This document shows, in pieces, positions 63,034 to 64,000 of a stretch of 64,000 bases of DNA. The notes beneath the pieces are model-generated. The model did no database searches. It was not told the origin of the DNA and worked only from the letters and a program-made list of their open reading frames with translations. The DNA is taken from assembly GCA_963751615.1 (NCBI GenBank), contig CAVVVG010000007.1, forward strand, positions 496,001 through 560,000. Reading direction: 5' to 3'. A program made the translations under genes and the position numbers. Position 1 is the first letter of the stretch. Every line of letters begins with the position of its first letter. Origin of the DNA: Palsa-892 sp963751615 (GTDB lineage: Bacteria; Pseudomonadota; Alphaproteobacteria; Rhizobiales; Xanthobacteraceae).

Positions 63034-64000
63034 TCAAGCCTGCGCCGGACGACGCTCTGGATGCATAGCGATATCGGCAGTTTTCGCAAGCAATTCGGAA
63101 TAGGGTTTCCCGAACACTTTCGCCGAAAATCGAGCCGCGGCTTCGATTTGTGATTGGTGAAAAATTCGATCCGAAGGGAATGCTTGGCGCACGGAAATCT
63201 AAAAGCGCCTGTATGGCAGTGTCCAAACAGGTTTCGAGTTCGATGGAGACCCTGGTTGTTATCTCATTTAGGACAATCTCATCGGCGCACATCCGGCAAA
63301 CTATCAAAATATCGAGTGAGGCTTCGATAATTGCGACTTGATGGCGATCCATAACCGCACTGCCAATAACTTCCTCTTTCGGTCGAGGACACAGAATTTT
63401 ACGTACCTGGCCCGTGAGACCATCGATATGGGATCTTAAAAGGCTGGAAGTTTCGGTGCGCAACTGCGTCAGTTTTTTTGCCCAGCGCGTCTCGGCTGGA
63501 ATATCGAGTTCCGTTGTCAGACCGTGTACCAAGTCATGAATTTTTATTATTCCTAGACATGCGTCCGAAATAGATCTCGCCGACAAATCGCGGGCCAACC
63601 GTGCCGCAAGGCGCGCTATTTCATCAAAAATCAAGTCAACAGCGAATGCATAGGGAGTTTCACGGATTCTTTCGGCAGAGTTAGTTTTCGCCGCTGAAAC
63701 GGCAAGCCGGAGAAGATGAGAGGGTATAGCCAGGCGGGAAAACAAAAGGATAATCGCGTATTGAAACACTTCTTTTCGCTGTAACGCTTGATGCTGAAAC
63801 AGCGCGCGTACCCTGCTCAGTTCGGTATCCGTCAGATTTCTTATTTGTTGCGGCAGATGCTGCAAAACACCTGCCAGTACATCGCGTACCTGCACGATCG
63901 CTATTACATCTTTGATCGCTTGTACGTTTCTATTGCCGCCTAATTGTGAAATAAGCCTTTGCCAGTTTTTTGGTTCAGATCCATTTTGCTGAAGTGAACT
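63034..64000 (-). pseudogene. Unrecognised helical protein, frameshifted, 5' end beyond the window
   Basis: The frame enters from the right edge and encodes a mainly helical protein, for example 'AVDLIFDEIARLAARLARDL' and 'LRTETSSLLRSHIDGLTGQV'. As written it stays open through 62888 and would fuse to CcmE, but after the GGG at 63176-63178 it loses protein character. Removing one base there restores 'RAPSIPSDRIFHQSQIEAAA' and a plausible C terminus ending 'MHPERRPAQA' at a TGA (63034-63036). The family was not recognised. It precedes ccmE on the same strand, with 146 bases between if the shift is corrected. Confidence 0.6.

Noticed and set aside
62438..63895. Natural fusion of a helical domain to CcmE
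   Set aside because: The joining region lacks protein character, CcmE has its own start codon, and one base less in a GGG run gives the upstream protein a proper end.

Overview
The window looks like chromosomal DNA of an alphaproteobacterium of the order Hyphomicrobiales (Rhizobiales), near the Bradyrhizobiaceae/Xanthobacteraceae. This is inferred from gene content and peptide signatures, not from a database search: a DUF2865 protein, a TorF-family porin, the rhizobial porin N-terminal signature, a cysS-cimA pair, a psd-pssA pair behind an Atm1-like ABC exporter, and the pepN / PAS kinase / glnE / two-component / degP / ccmE neighbourhood.

Layout. 1-4.3 kb: partial glutathione S-transferase, SDR dehydrogenase and a complete TRAP transporter (dctQ-dctM-dctP order, minus strand). 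4.4-8.2 kb: ABC exporter, psd and pssA (phosphatidylethanolamine synthesis). 8.2-27.1 kb: mainly housekeeping metabolism (LOG hydrolase, cimA, cysS, gltX, nadE, class II DAHP synthase, rpiA, gph), with outer-membrane and secreted proteins, an orphan ModA-like binding protein, a molybdopterin oxidoreductase remnant and a glutathione reductase gene broken by one stop codon. 27.2-32.6 kb: an unusual accessory stretch anchored on an intact tRNA-Val(CAC). It holds three D-arm-less copies of that tRNA in a conserved composite repeat and at least a dozen 26-27 bp palindromes at 45-46 bp phase. Single genes lie between them: a thioesterase, a Cache protein, a porin-like protein and a carbonic anhydrase. 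32.6-35.5 kb: cupin, DUF899, DUF5666-like and DUF971 genes. 35.6-41.7 kb: moaA, a frameshifted SLC13/ArsB-type permease and a second TRAP transporter whose binding-protein gene converges on the permease genes. 41.8-50.4 kb: Mrp ATPase, GST, histidine kinase, retropepsin-like protease, TauE/SafE exporter, dusA, nitronate monooxygenase and CDF exporter. 50.4-64 kb: pepN, PAS histidine kinase, glnE, an OmpR-type two-component pair, degP, ccmE without its usual ccm partners, and a frameshifted unrecognised gene running off the right edge.

Functional threads are membrane lipid and envelope maintenance (psd/pssA, porins, DegP with a two-component pair), uptake through two TRAP systems, thiol and redox chemistry (GSTs, broken gor), and nitrogen control (glnE). 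Two genes carry what look like single extra G:C pairs in GGG runs, one has an in-frame TAA, and one has ATC where its start codon should be. This is either real decay or residual sequencing error, so reads should be checked before biological conclusions are drawn.
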